From Chloroflexota bacterium (GTDB lineage Bacteria > Chloroflexota > Anaerolineae > Promineifilales > Promineifilaceae), in assembly GCA_022616275.1 (NCBI GenBank), contig JAKEFB010000158.1, positions 1 through 63,822 on the forward strand: DNA of 63,822 nt, read 5' to 3'. Positions 40,354 to 48,479 of this stretch are shown in pieces. Below the pieces are notes generated by a model that made no database searches, was not told the origin of the DNA, and worked only from the letters and a program-made list of their open reading frames with translations. Within the stretch, counting starts at the first letter, position 1, and every line of letters starts with the position of its first letter. Both the position numbers and the translations under genes were made by a program.

Positions 40354-41907
40354 ATGGCTGTAACTTACCTGTCTCCCGGGGTCTACGTTGAAGAGGTAGA
40401 CCGTGGGATCAAACCTATTCAGGCAGTTGGTACGTCCATGGCCGCCTTTGTTGGCATTACAGCCGAAGCCAGCCGCAAGGCCATTGACCCGGCCACCGGC
40501 GAGCGCCTGCCGGTCGAGTCGCGGTTGAACAAGGCGACCCTGGTGACCAACTGGACGCAGTTTAGCGACATCTTTGGCGGCTTTGTCGCCGGCGCTTACC
40601 TGCCCGATGCCGTCTATGGCTACTTTGCCAACGGCGGTGGCCCCTGCTACGTCACCAGCCTGCGCGCCCTCAACGAGGGTGACGGCAGCGTCTCGGCCGC
40701 CCAGGCGACCATCCCCTCCGGCAAGGGCACTAGCTTCAAGGTCAGGGCCAGGACGGCCGGGCCGGGTGGCAACAACCTTAAGGTGGCCGTCAAGCACGAC
40801 CCCAGCAGCGAAGAGGGCAAAGCGCCGGAAACCTTTACCCTGACTGTGGGCAGCCAGTCCCGGTCAGGCCTGTCCATGAAGAAAGGCGGCAGCTACGTCG
40901 GCGACGCCCAGTTTGAGGCTGTGGCCATTTCCGACGCCGGCGGAGCTGGCGCTCTGCCCGACGAAGGGACGTACGAACTGGCCGGCGGCGGCTGGCAGCC
41001 GTTGACGGCCGCCGACTTTATTGGCGACGCCAGCGAGCGCACCGGCTTGGGCGGCCTGGAAGCCCACGACGATATCCGCCTGGTGATTGGCCCGGACGTC
41101 ATGGCCGGCTACGACGGCTCTGACGAGGCCAAAGAGCGGGTCAAGATGGTCCAGGAGGCGACGATTGCCCACTGCGAGCGGATGCGCTACCGCTTTGCCG
41201 TCCTGGACGCGCCGCCCGGCCTTAATGCCCAGCAGGCCAAAGAGTGGCGCGAGTACGTCAACTTCGACAGCTCCTACGCCGCCATGTACTACCCCTGGAT
41301 CCAGGTGGCCGACCTGAGCGGCAGCGGCAGCACGACTAAGTTCGTGCCGCCCAGCGGGCACATCGTCGGCGTTTATAACCGCTCCGACGCCGAGCGAGGT
41401 GTCCACAAAGCGCCGGCCAACGAGGTGGTCCGTGGGGCCATTGACCTGGAAATCGGCCTGAGCCGGGGCGAACAGGACACGCTCAATCCCATTGGGGTGA
41501 ACTGTATTCGCGCCTTCCCCGGCCGGGGTATCCGTGTCTGGGGCGCGCGCACCCTCAGCAGCGATGGCGCCTGGCGCTACGTCAACGTCCGCCGCCTCTT
41601 CATCCTGGTCGAGGCCTCGATGGATGCCGGCCTGCAGTGGGTGGTCTTTGAGCCGAACGACAGCAACCTGTGGGCCAGGGTCCGCCGCGACGTGACCTCC
41701 TTCCTGCGCGTGGTCTGGCGCAGCGGCGCGCTCTTTGGCGTCAGCGAGGACCAGGCTTTCTACGTCAAGTGCGACGAGGAGCTGAACTCCCAGGAAATTC
41801 GTGACATGGGCCAGCTCATTATCGAGGTCGGCATGGCCCCGGTGAAACCGGCCGAGTTTGTCATCTTCCGTATCAGCCAGTGGGCTGGCGCGAATGCCGA
41901 AGGTTAA
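40354..41907 (+). CDS. eCIS contractile sheath protein (phage tail sheath family)
   Basis: 517 residues. It starts LSPGVYVEEVDRGIKPIQAVG, the standard sheath N-terminus. The conserved C-terminal sheath domain (about 370-517) has NCIRAFPGRGIRVWGARTL, WRYVNVRRLFILVEASM and GMAPVKPAEFVIFRISQW. A variable insert lies in the middle (about 130-235). It forms the outer sheath that contracts to drive the tube. The AAGGAG ribosome site 11 bp upstream is strong, as expected for a highly made protein. Only one sheath gene is present, whereas Afp and PVC have three. Confidence 0.97.
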   Translation: MAVTYLSPGVYVEEVDRGIKPIQAVGTSMAAFVGITAEASRKAIDPATGERLPVESRLNKATLVTNWTQFSDIFGGFVAGAYLPDAVYGYFANGGGPCYVTSLRALNEGDGSVSAAQATIPSGKGTSFKVRARTAGPGGNNLKVAVKHDPSSEEGKAPETFTLTVGSQSRSGLSMKKGGSYVGDAQFEAVAISDAGGAGALPDEGTYELAGGGWQPLTAADFIGDASERTGLGGLEAHDDIRLVIGPDVMAGYDGSDEAKERVKMVQEATIAHCERMRYRFAVLDAPPGLNAQQAKEWREYVNFDSSYAAMYYPWIQVADLSGSGSTTKFVPPSGHIVGVYNRSDAERGVHKAPANEVVRGAIDLEIGLSRGEQDTLNPIGVNCIRAFPGRGIRVWGARTLSSDGAWRYVNVRRLFILVEASMDAGLQWVVFEPNDSNLWARVRRDVTSFLRVVWRSGALFGVSEDQAFYVKCDEELNSQEIRDMGQLIIEVGMAPVKPAEFVIFRISQWAGANAEG

Positions 41908-41920
41908 AGGAGATTGAAAA

Positions 41921-42379
41921 ATGGCAGAAATTGTAGATACCGGACGTGAAGATCCCCTTGTTGGCTTTCACTTTGCCGTGGAAGTCCAGGGTGTGGTCAC
42001 CGGCTATTTCACCGAGTGCTCCGGCCTGGGCTCGGAAAACGAAGTCATCGAGCACAAGGTGATCAACGAACAGGGCGTGGAAGTGATTATGAAGATTCCC
42101 GGCCGACTCAAGTGGGAAAACGTTACCCTCAAGCGTGGCATCACCAGCAACCTGGACATCTGGGACTGGCGCAAGAAGGTCGAGCAGGGCAGCGTCAAGG
42201 ATGCCCGGCAGGATGGCTCGGTGGTGATGTACGACCAGGGTTTGACGGAGGTGGCCCGCTGGAACTTCTATAGCGCCTGGCCGGTGAAAGTCACCGGCCC
42301 ATCGGTCAAGTCAGACAGCAACGAAGTCGGCATCGAAGAGCTGACCATCGCCCACGAGTACATTGAGCGGGTGAGTTAG
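41921..42379 (+). CDS. eCIS inner tube protein 1 (T4 gp19-like)
   Basis: 152 residues, normal for gp19/Hcp-type tube proteins. Motifs seen: DPLVGFHFAVEVQGV, YFTECSGLGSENEVIE, NVTLKRGITSNLDIWDW and the C-terminal VGIEELTIAHEYIERV. Rings of this protein build the inner tube. It is 13 bp after the sheath and has an AAAGGAG site. A stable hairpin immediately follows the gene and could protect the sheath-tube mRNA. Confidence 0.96.
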   Translation: MAEIVDTGREDPLVGFHFAVEVQGVVTGYFTECSGLGSENEVIEHKVINEQGVEVIMKIPGRLKWENVTLKRGITSNLDIWDWRKKVEQGSVKDARQDGSVVMYDQGLTEVARWNFYSAWPVKVTGPSVKSDSNEVGIEELTIAHEYIERVS

Positions 42380-42381
42380 CA

Positions 42382-42420
42382 AGGTTTCAAGTGGCGGAGA
42401 ACCTCCGCCACTTAAAACCT
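42382..42420 (+). terminator. 18-bp stem-loop after the tube gene (attenuator or mRNA-stabilising)
   Basis: The arms 42382-42399 and 42403-42420 pair with a single C-A mismatch around an AAC loop; the central 11 bp are AAGTGGCGGAG/CTCCGCCACTT. No U-tract follows, so partial termination or protection of the upstream sheath-tube mRNA is more likely than full termination. Confidence 0.6.
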
Positions 42421-42433
42421 GGCCACCAGTACC

Positions 42434-42793
42434 ATGCAGACCGAGTTTGAATTCACGCTTCCCAGAGGCTACGTAGACCCGGCCGGACAGGTGCATCGGG
42501 GCGGCCGGATGCGGCTGGCCACGGCGTTGGACGAGATTGAGCCGATGCAGGACGCACGCGTGGAAAGTAATGAGTCCTATTTGCCGGTGCTGCTCCTCAG
42601 CCGGGTCGTTACCCAACTGGGCCAGTTGCCGGCCGTGACCCCTCGGGTGATCGAGAGCCTGTTCGCTTCCGACCTGGCTTACCTGCAAGAACTATATTTG
42701 CGGCTCAACAGCGCCGAGAACGTGGTGGTGTCGGCCGTTTGCCCCCACTGCAACGGCCGCTTCCATCTGCAGGTAGCCCCACTAGGCGAGTGA
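42434..42793 (+). CDS. Small eCIS accessory protein with CxxC motif
   Basis: 119 residues. The N-terminus FTLPRGYVDPAGQVHRGGRMRLAT and the helical part YLPVLLLSRVVTQLGQLPAVT resemble tail-assembly chaperone-like proteins found between the two tube genes in many CIS loci. The C-terminus has SAVCPHCNGRF, half of a zinc-ribbon-like site, suggesting metal binding or dimerisation. Function inferred from position only: it may help tube or sheath folding. The next gene starts 8 bp later. Confidence 0.65.
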   Translation: MQTEFEFTLPRGYVDPAGQVHRGGRMRLATALDEIEPMQDARVESNESYLPVLLLSRVVTQLGQLPAVTPRVIESLFASDLAYLQELYLRLNSAENVVVSAVCPHCNGRFHLQVAPLGE

Positions 42794-42800
42794 GGGAACG

Positions 42801-42992
42801 ATGGCTGACCAACAAGCGTCGGCTCCCACGGCGCCCCAGGGCCAGGCGGAAGGCGGCGCGCCGGCTATTACGCCGCAACTGGTCCGGCAGGTTGCCGATA
42901 GGGTTTACGCCATGTGGTTATTGGATATGAAAATTCAACAAGAACGCTGGCGGCCGCCGGCCAGCCGGCCCGGCCACCAGGGAGGCAGGTAA
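42801..42992 (+). CDS. Very small eCIS accessory protein (63 aa)
   Basis: An Ala/Pro/Gln-rich N-terminus is followed by a helix, ITPQLVRQVADRVYAMWLLD, and a basic tail. The helix pattern (QL-x-RQV...VY...ER-x-R) also appears at the end of the 671-residue protein at 43433-45448. Short proteins of this type sit between tube genes in several eCIS operons (recollection). Its TAA overlaps the ATG of the next tube gene. No function is proposed beyond assembly. Confidence 0.6.
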   Translation: MADQQASAPTAPQGQAEGGAPAITPQLVRQVADRVYAMWLLDMKIQQERWRPPASRPGHQGGR

Positions 42993-43429
42993 TGGCCTAC
43001 GAACGACAGGACTTGCCTGAGGTTCACAGCGCCTTTCGCTTTGTCGTCAAGATAGACGGCGTCAGCCAGGCCGTTTTTACCGAGTGTACGCTGCCCAACG
43101 TGGAATGGGAGGTGGAAGAGGTCAAAGAAGGTGGCTTAAACAGCTTCACTCACCAGCTTCCGGGGCGGCGCAAAGCGGCCAAGGTCACGCTCAAGAACGG
43201 CATCGGCACCGGCGACCTGCTGGAATGGTACAAGAAGGTGATGAACCAGGAGTACGAGCGCCGGCCGGTGACCATTACCTTGCTGGACGTGGCCCACGAG
43301 CGGGTAATGGACTGGAACATCCAGGACGCCTACCCGGTCAAGTGGACCGGCCCCCAGTTGAAAACCGATACCAGCGCCGTGGCCGTAGAAACGTTGGAAC
43401 TGGCCTGCGGCGAGGTGACTGTTTCCTAA
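42992..43429 (+). CDS. eCIS inner tube protein 2 (Afp5/gp19-like)
   Basis: 145 residues from ATG at 42992, which overlaps the upstream stop (TAATG). Motifs: FRFVVKIDGVSQAVFTECTL, NSFTHQLPGRRKAAKVTLKN, WYKKVMNQEYERRPVTITLL and TSAVAVETLELACGEV. It is a divergent second tube protein, in the position of Afp5/Pvc5, thought to form the first ring next to the baseplate. Its shorter loops relative to tube 1 fit that adaptor role. Confidence 0.93.
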   Translation: MAYERQDLPEVHSAFRFVVKIDGVSQAVFTECTLPNVEWEVEEVKEGGLNSFTHQLPGRRKAAKVTLKNGIGTGDLLEWYKKVMNQEYERRPVTITLLDVAHERVMDWNIQDAYPVKWTGPQLKTDTSAVAVETLELACGEVTVS

Positions 43430-43432
43430 GCG

Positions 43433-45448
43433 ATGAGAAAACGCCTGAGCAGTGACAATCCCCTGGTTCGGCGGCTGCGGCGGCACGCCAGCCTGCCCGT
43501 TCTTTTCCGCGCCGCCGAGGCCCGGCCGCTGGCTGTGGCAGCCGCGCCACTGGCCGCCGGCCGGCCGGACGAGGCTGCGCCGGTCGTCCAGGCCACGCTG
43601 GCTCCGCCGGGCGCAGTGGCTCCGGCCAGCGAGCCGTTACCCGTGCCCCTCTCACGACCGTCTTTAGAATCGGCGTCTGAACAGGCCGGCCGGCCGGCAT
43701 CCCCGCCGCCAGTGGCCAGTTCACCGGTGCAACGGGCCGCCGAGAGCACGCCACCGCCCAGCCCGGCCTCCTTGCTGGCTGCGCCACGTCCAGAGCTGCC
43801 GCCGGCTACCCCGGCCAGGGCCGAGCCGGCCGCTTCGGTGGAAGAGCCGGCCTGGCGGCGGCTGCAAACTATCGTGCGCAAGCACCAGGAAAAGCAAACC
43901 GGCGACGTGGCCCCGGCCGCGCCGGCCCAAAAGCCCTCCCGGCCCAGCCGCCGAGCAGCCAGACTATTGCAGCGCGACGCCCGGCAGGCGCCACGCATGC
44001 CGGCCCAGGACAAGCGACGGCGAGCCGAAGTGACCTATGTGGCGGGGCCAGAAACCCTGGCCGGGCCAGAAACCCTGGCGGGGCCAGAAACGCCAGCCGA
44101 ACCCGGGGCCTCCCCCCGGCCGCAAACACCAGCCGGACCGGAACCGGGGCCAGCAGCCGGTCAGCCCTCGTTGGTGCAACGCACCTTAGAGGAAGAGACG
44201 CCCAGACCAGAGCCGCCGGTGGCGTCACAGCCTGAAATGGCCATACCACAACCCCGTGAGGCGGCGTTGAAGCAGCCAGCCAGGCCGGCCGGACCCACGC
44301 CAGAAGCGCTGGCCGTGAAACCTGCTTCATCTTCTGCGCCGGTCATACAACGGGCGGCCAGCAGTACATTGGCGGCCGTCCCGGTTGAGCCGGTTACCAC
44401 AGTCCGGCCGGCTGAACCTCTGCCCGACACTATGGTCAGCCGGCGGCCGGCGGTGGCAGAACCATCCCCGTCCGGCGCAACCATCCCCACCGCCGAATCG
44501 CTCCAGGCGGCCCCACCGGCGCCGGCCGTCACGCCAGTTCTGCCAGAGCCACCGCCTATCCAGCGGTCGCCCGCCGCCCCTGAGGCTGGAGTGCCGTCGG
44601 GCGATCCCGGCTTCGACCCGGAAGCAACCGCGATCGGCCGCCGGCCACCGGAGAAGACGGAAGTCAGTTTGCCGGAGGAGCGCGAAACCGCAATTGTCCA
44701 GCCGCAATCTTTGGAAGCGGTCTGGCCGGTGCAGCGGCGGGCCGCCCCGCCCGACGTAGCAGCGGCCGCGCCGCCCGTCCAGCGCGACCCGGTGGAAGAA
44801 GAAAGCCTGCGCCAGGCCCTGGAAAGAGTCGAAGCCGGCCGGCCGACTGACTCCAGCGTGGAGTTAGTGCCGCCGCGCCGGCCGCGCCCCATGTTGCCCT
44901 CAGCCGCGCCGCTACCTGAGGTAGCGCCGTTACCCGAGGTAGCGCCGTTACCCGAGGTAACACCCTCAGCCGCGCCACTACCGCCGGCGGCCGGAACGAT
45001 CCCGGCCACGCCGGTCCAGCGCCAGGCGACCCCTGAAGCGCAGCCAGAGACGGCCACACCCCGGCTGCGATCTGAACCGGCCGTGGTCCAGACAGAAATC
45101 GGGCCGCTGCCAGGGGATTTGTGGCGCCTGTTGGGCCAGGAGCCACCGGCGGCTGAGACGGCCCCGGCCGCCCCGCTGGCCCTGCCCGGTGAGCAGCCAC
45201 TGTTGGCTCCGCCGGTTCAAGCGCCAGCCCAACCGCCGGTTAGCCCGGCGGCGCCGGCCGTACAGCGTGCCACCGCGCCAGAAGCAGCGGCCGGGCCGGC
45301 AGCCGCGCCAGGCGGAGACAGTGCCCCGCCGGGCGGCGCAACTGAACAGCCGGCCGGGCCTAACGTGGACCAACTGGCCCGGCAGGTATACCAGCAATTG
45401 AAGCGCCGGCTGGCCGTGGAATGGGAACGCGGCCGCGGCCGGTTTTAA
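43433..45448 (+). CDS. Pro/Ala-rich eCIS protein with many VQR motifs
   Basis: 671 residues, mostly Pro, Ala and Glu, so largely disordered. Nine (V/I/L)QR motifs are spread along it (SPVQRAAES, RLLQRDAR, SLVQRTLEE, PVIQRAASS, PPIQRSPAA, WPVQRRAAP, PPVQRDPVE, TPVQRQATP, PAVQRATAP), plus about four weaker VVQ/IVQ copies. There are two short tandem peptides (AGPETL x3 near 205; PLPEVA x3 near 500). It ends in a helix, DQLARQVYQQLKRRL, resembling the 63-residue protein. VQR is also the core of the cargo N-terminal motif. Its place between tube 2 and the LysM protein would suit a tape-measure, cargo-binding or lumenal scaffold protein. No homologous fold is recognised. Confidence 0.75.
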   Translation: MRKRLSSDNPLVRRLRRHASLPVLFRAAEARPLAVAAAPLAAGRPDEAAPVVQATLAPPGAVAPASEPLPVPLSRPSLESASEQAGRPASPPPVASSPVQRAAESTPPPSPASLLAAPRPELPPATPARAEPAASVEEPAWRRLQTIVRKHQEKQTGDVAPAAPAQKPSRPSRRAARLLQRDARQAPRMPAQDKRRRAEVTYVAGPETLAGPETLAGPETPAEPGASPRPQTPAGPEPGPAAGQPSLVQRTLEEETPRPEPPVASQPEMAIPQPREAALKQPARPAGPTPEALAVKPASSSAPVIQRAASSTLAAVPVEPVTTVRPAEPLPDTMVSRRPAVAEPSPSGATIPTAESLQAAPPAPAVTPVLPEPPPIQRSPAAPEAGVPSGDPGFDPEATAIGRRPPEKTEVSLPEERETAIVQPQSLEAVWPVQRRAAPPDVAAAAPPVQRDPVEEESLRQALERVEAGRPTDSSVELVPPRRPRPMLPSAAPLPEVAPLPEVAPLPEVTPSAAPLPPAAGTIPATPVQRQATPEAQPETATPRLRSEPAVVQTEIGPLPGDLWRLLGQEPPAAETAPAAPLALPGEQPLLAPPVQAPAQPPVSPAAPAVQRATAPEAAAGPAAAPGGDSAPPGGATEQPAGPNVDQLARQVYQQLKRRLAVEWERGRGRF

Positions 45449-45460
45449 ACGAGGAAGACG

Positions 45461-46138
45461 ATGGCAAACACGCGCGGCGGCCTGGTAGCCGCCCGGATTT
45501 ACGAGGTGGACGAGAGCGGCAACGAAGTGGGTGGCGGAATTTCCGTGGACTGCATGTTCAACCCGTTCGAGTACAGCGTCTCCAAGACCAACACCTACGA
45601 GGAAAAGACGAAGAATAAGTCTGACGCGCCCAAGGTGGAGTTCAAGAAGGCTGGGGCGCAGACGTTGAAGCTGAATCTGACCTTCGACACCTACGAGTCG
45701 GGTGAGGACGTTAGCCTGGAAACAAATAAGCTGTGGAAGCTGATGGAATCCAAGACGCGGCAAGGCGGCGGCAAGAACAACAAGGTTCCTCCGCCGGAAG
45801 TGGCCTTTGAATGGGGTGTTTTCAAATTTGTTTCGGTTATTACCAATATGACCCAAAAGTTCACCCTGTTCAAAAACGATGGCACGCCGGTGCGGGCGGC
45901 CGTAGACGTGACTTTTACCCAGCACAAGGATTTGAACGATTACCCCGGGCAGAACCCCACCTCCGGCGGCGGCCCCATTGAGCGCGTCTGGCAGGTGAAG
46001 GCCGGCGACCGCCTGGACACCATTGCCGCCGCCGTCTACAGCGACGCCACCAAGTGGCGGTTGATTGCCACGCACAACCGGATTGTGAACCCCCTGGCCC
46101 TGCGGTCGGGGCAGCGGCTCAATATACCGGAGGATTAG
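45461..46138 (+). CDS. CIS tube/baseplate linking protein with LysM domain (Afp7/Pvc7-like)
   Basis: 225 residues. The N-terminal CIS_tube-type domain reads GGISVDCMFNPFEYSVSKTN and FDTYESGEDVSLETNKLWKL. The C-terminal 50 residues are a LysM-like module (VWQVKAGDRLDTIAAAVY, WRLIATHNRIVNPLALRSG). Phage gp53/Afp7 homologues use this fold to join the tube to the spike hub in the baseplate rather than to bind peptidoglycan. The neighbouring VgrG gene supports this. Confidence 0.92.
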   Translation: MANTRGGLVAARIYEVDESGNEVGGGISVDCMFNPFEYSVSKTNTYEEKTKNKSDAPKVEFKKAGAQTLKLNLTFDTYESGEDVSLETNKLWKLMESKTRQGGGKNNKVPPPEVAFEWGVFKFVSVITNMTQKFTLFKNDGTPVRAAVDVTFTQHKDLNDYPGQNPTSGGGPIERVWQVKAGDRLDTIAAAVYSDATKWRLIATHNRIVNPLALRSGQRLNIPED

Positions 46139-46144
46139 AGAGTA

Positions 46145-46194
46145 GAGATTGGAGATTAGAGATTACCAATCTCCAATCTCTAATCTCCAATCTC
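46145..46194. repeat. Heptad repeat forming a perfect 20-bp hairpin before the spike gene
   Basis: Units GAGATTG, GAGATTA and GAGATTA at 46145-46164 are followed by their exact complement at 46175-46194, around a 10-nt spacer. The whole gap between the LysM and spike genes is made of this repeat. Confidence 0.85.
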
Positions 46195-46207
46195 CTTCAG
46201 GAACACC

Positions 46208-47896
46208 ATGCCTGCCGAACAACAGTTAGCCAGCCAGGTCTACGTCAAGCTCGACGGCGCGCCCGCCGAGGAGCAGGTTCTGGCCAACTTGCTGGAGTTG
46301 GTCGTGGATCAGCACTCCCACCTGCCGGACATGTTCACCCTGCGGCTGAACGATCCCGGCCTGGAACTGCTGGACAACGGCCCCTTTGATCTGACCAAGA
46401 CGGTCGAAATTGAGGCGGCCAACGAGGACGGCGAAAAATTTACTCTGCTCAAGGGCGAGATTACCGCCCTGGAGCCGGCTTTTAACGAGGGCATGCTGTC
46501 CGAGCTGGTGGTGCGCGGTTACGACAAGTCGCACCGGCTTTACCGGGAATTGAAGAGCAAGGCCTTCCTGAACAAAAAGGATAGCGACCTGGCCAGCGAA
46601 ATCGCCCAGGCGGCCGGCCTTCAGGTCGAGGCAGAGGCTACCAACACCGTTTACGACCACATCTACCAGCACAACCAATCTGACCTGGCTTTCCTGCTGC
46701 AGCGGGCCTGGCGGATTGGCTACGAATGTTTCGTAGACGAGGGTAAGCTCTATTTTCGCAAGCCACCTTCCAGCGGCGATGGCGTAACCCTCACCTGGGG
46801 ACAGGACTTGCTCTCCTTCCAGCCGCGCATGACCCTGGCCGAGCAGGTAGACGAAGTCCTGGTCAAGGGCTGGGACGTAGATAAGCAGCAAGCCATCGTC
46901 GGCCAGGCGAGCAACGGCCGGCTCTATCCCAGCGTCCAGGAATCAAAAAACGGGGCTGATTGGGCCAGCGCCTTTGGCAGCGGCAAGAAAGTGATCGTGG
47001 ACCAACCGGTCGTTTCCCAGGCCGAGGCTGACGCCCTGGCCGCCGCCCGATTGGACGAGCTGAGTGGTGCCTTTATTGAAGCGACTGGCGTGGCCTTTCG
47101 CCGGCCGGACATCAGGGCCGGGCGGATGGTCCAGTTAGAAGCCCTGGGCAATCGTTTTAGCGGCAAGTACCTGGTGACCGGCGCCACCCACCTGTACACG
47201 CCGGAGGGCTTGCAAACGACTTTTACGGTGCGCGGGGCGCGCACTGGGCTGCTGGCCGAGCAGATGAGCCAGCAGCCGCCCCTGGATCGCTGGCCGGGTG
47301 TCGTGCCGGCTGTGGTCACCAATACCGACGACCCAAATGATTGGGGCAGGGTGAAAGTCAAGTTCCCCTGGATGGCCGACGACGCCGAGAGCGGCTGGGC
47401 CAGGGTGGTGGGGGTTGGCGCCGGGCCGGAAGCCGGACTATTCGTGATGCCGGAAGTGGGCGACGAGGTGCTGGTTGCCTTTGAGCACGGCGATTTCAGC
47501 CGGCCGTTCGTCCTGGGTGGCTTGTGGAATGGCCAGCACAAGCTGCCGGCCGAGGCGGCCGGCGCGGCCCAGGGCGAAAAGCCGCTGGTCCGCACCTGGC
47601 ATTCCCGCACCGGCCACCGCATTGCCGTCTACGACGACGCCAAGAAGAAAGTGGAAATCGTTACCAAGGACGGTCACGCCGTTACCCTGGACGACGCCAA
47701 CAAAAAGATTGAAATCAAGAGCCAGGGCGGTCTGACCATTACCCTGGACGACAACGGCCGCAAGATTGTAGTGGAAAGCAATGGCAATATTGAAGTTAAA
47801 GCCCAGGGCAGCCTGAAATTGCAGGCCGGCAGCAACATGGATATTCAGGCCGGTGGCCAGGTAACGGTCAAGGGCGCGGTGATTAACCTGAACTGA
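46208..47896 (+). CDS. VgrG-like spike protein of the eCIS (Afp8/Pvc8-like)
   Basis: 562 residues. The gp27-like hub region (1-340) contains LPDMFTLRLNDPGLELLD, VVRGYDKSHRLYRELKSKAF and AAGLQVEAEATNTVYDHIYQHNQ. The gp5 OB-fold (about 360-445) has NDWGRVKVKFPWM and MPEVGDEVLVAFEHGDFSRPFV. A C-terminal beta-helix made of short VTLDDANKKIEI-type repeats forms the needle (about 470-562). It builds the central spike that pierces the target, tipped by the PAAR protein encoded next. Confidence 0.95.
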   Translation: MPAEQQLASQVYVKLDGAPAEEQVLANLLELVVDQHSHLPDMFTLRLNDPGLELLDNGPFDLTKTVEIEAANEDGEKFTLLKGEITALEPAFNEGMLSELVVRGYDKSHRLYRELKSKAFLNKKDSDLASEIAQAAGLQVEAEATNTVYDHIYQHNQSDLAFLLQRAWRIGYECFVDEGKLYFRKPPSSGDGVTLTWGQDLLSFQPRMTLAEQVDEVLVKGWDVDKQQAIVGQASNGRLYPSVQESKNGADWASAFGSGKKVIVDQPVVSQAEADALAAARLDELSGAFIEATGVAFRRPDIRAGRMVQLEALGNRFSGKYLVTGATHLYTPEGLQTTFTVRGARTGLLAEQMSQQPPLDRWPGVVPAVVTNTDDPNDWGRVKVKFPWMADDAESGWARVVGVGAGPEAGLFVMPEVGDEVLVAFEHGDFSRPFVLGGLWNGQHKLPAEAAGAAQGEKPLVRTWHSRTGHRIAVYDDAKKKVEIVTKDGHAVTLDDANKKIEIKSQGGLTITLDDNGRKIVVESNGNIEVKAQGSLKLQAGSNMDIQAGGQVTVKGAVINLN

Positions 47897-47918
47897 CGCA
47901 GGTGGCGGGTACAGAAAT

Positions 47919-47998
47919 CGCGAATAGCGCAAATGCGCGAATGACGCGAATAATTTTTAAAAATTCGTGAGATTCGCCCTATTCGCGAGATTCGCGTT
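47919..47998. repeat. Nonanucleotide repeat with AT-rich palindromic centre
   Basis: Units like CGCGAATAG on the left and ATTCGCGAG on the right flank a perfect AATTTTTAAAAATT palindrome near 47952-47965. The long structure ends just before the AAGGAG site of the PAAR gene. Related ATTCGTG units occur at 62888-62910. Confidence 0.7.
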
Positions 47999-48017
47999 AC
48001 TGAAAAGGAGTAGTCAG

Positions 48018-48416
48018 ATGGGGCAACCGGCAGCAAAACAAGGCGACCAGGTAACGGCCGTAGACACACACATTATTATGATTCCCTCGCCGGGTGGGCC
48101 GGTGCCGACGCCGCTACCCCACCCTTTTAACGGCATGATTGACGGGAATTTGAGCACGAACGTGAAGATTGAAGGCCGGCCGGCGGCGACAGTGGGCAGC
48201 ACGGCCAGCAATACGCCGCCGCACATCCCCCAGGGTGGCCCATTTCAAATTCCGCCCACCAACCAGGGCGTGATTATGGCCGGCAGCAGCACGGTGATGA
48301 TCAACGGCAAGCCGGCCGCCCGCACCGGCGACCAGTGCCAGACCTGCGCCGACCCGGTCCCCAATATGAGCGGCCGGGTGGTGGTGCCGGGTAGTACAGT
48401 GATGATCGGGGGGTAA
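48018..48416 (+). CDS. PAAR-like spike tip protein (Afp10-like)
   Basis: 132 residues from ATG at 48018, 11 bp after AAGGAG; the frame is open upstream without a better site. PAAR motifs are clear: MGQPAAKQGDQV, MIDGNLSTNVKIEGRPAATV, VMINGKPAARTGDQCQTC and the final GSTVMIGG. Two Cys/His pairs (CQTC and the upstream His) could bind the single metal found at PAAR tips. It should sharpen the end of the VgrG-like spike. The stop codon lies inside the palindrome at 48411-48446. Confidence 0.92.
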   Translation: MGQPAAKQGDQVTAVDTHIIMIPSPGGPVPTPLPHPFNGMIDGNLSTNVKIEGRPAATVGSTASNTPPHIPQGGPFQIPPTNQGVIMAGSSTVMINGKPAARTGDQCQTCADPVPNMSGRVVVPGSTVMIGG

Positions 48417-48446
48417 TTGGGTAATTACTTAATTACCCAATTACCC
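48411..48446. repeat. Octanucleotide near-perfect 36-bp palindrome after the PAAR gene
   Basis: The two 17-bp arms, built from GGGTAATT units and their complements, pair perfectly around a 2-base centre. It is a sister of the palindrome at 26005-26030. Confidence 0.8.
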
Positions 48447-48479
48447 CCAGAACCGCTATGACGAAGATGGTGAGGGTTA

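Noticed and set aside
44978-46075. Minus-strand open frame opposite the Pro-rich and LysM genes
   Set aside because: Low-complexity Arg/Gly-rich translation opposite real genes; no start signal or family.
46145-46194. CRISPR array
   Set aside because: Units are 7 bp, contiguous and without unique spacers; the block is a heptad repeat hairpin.
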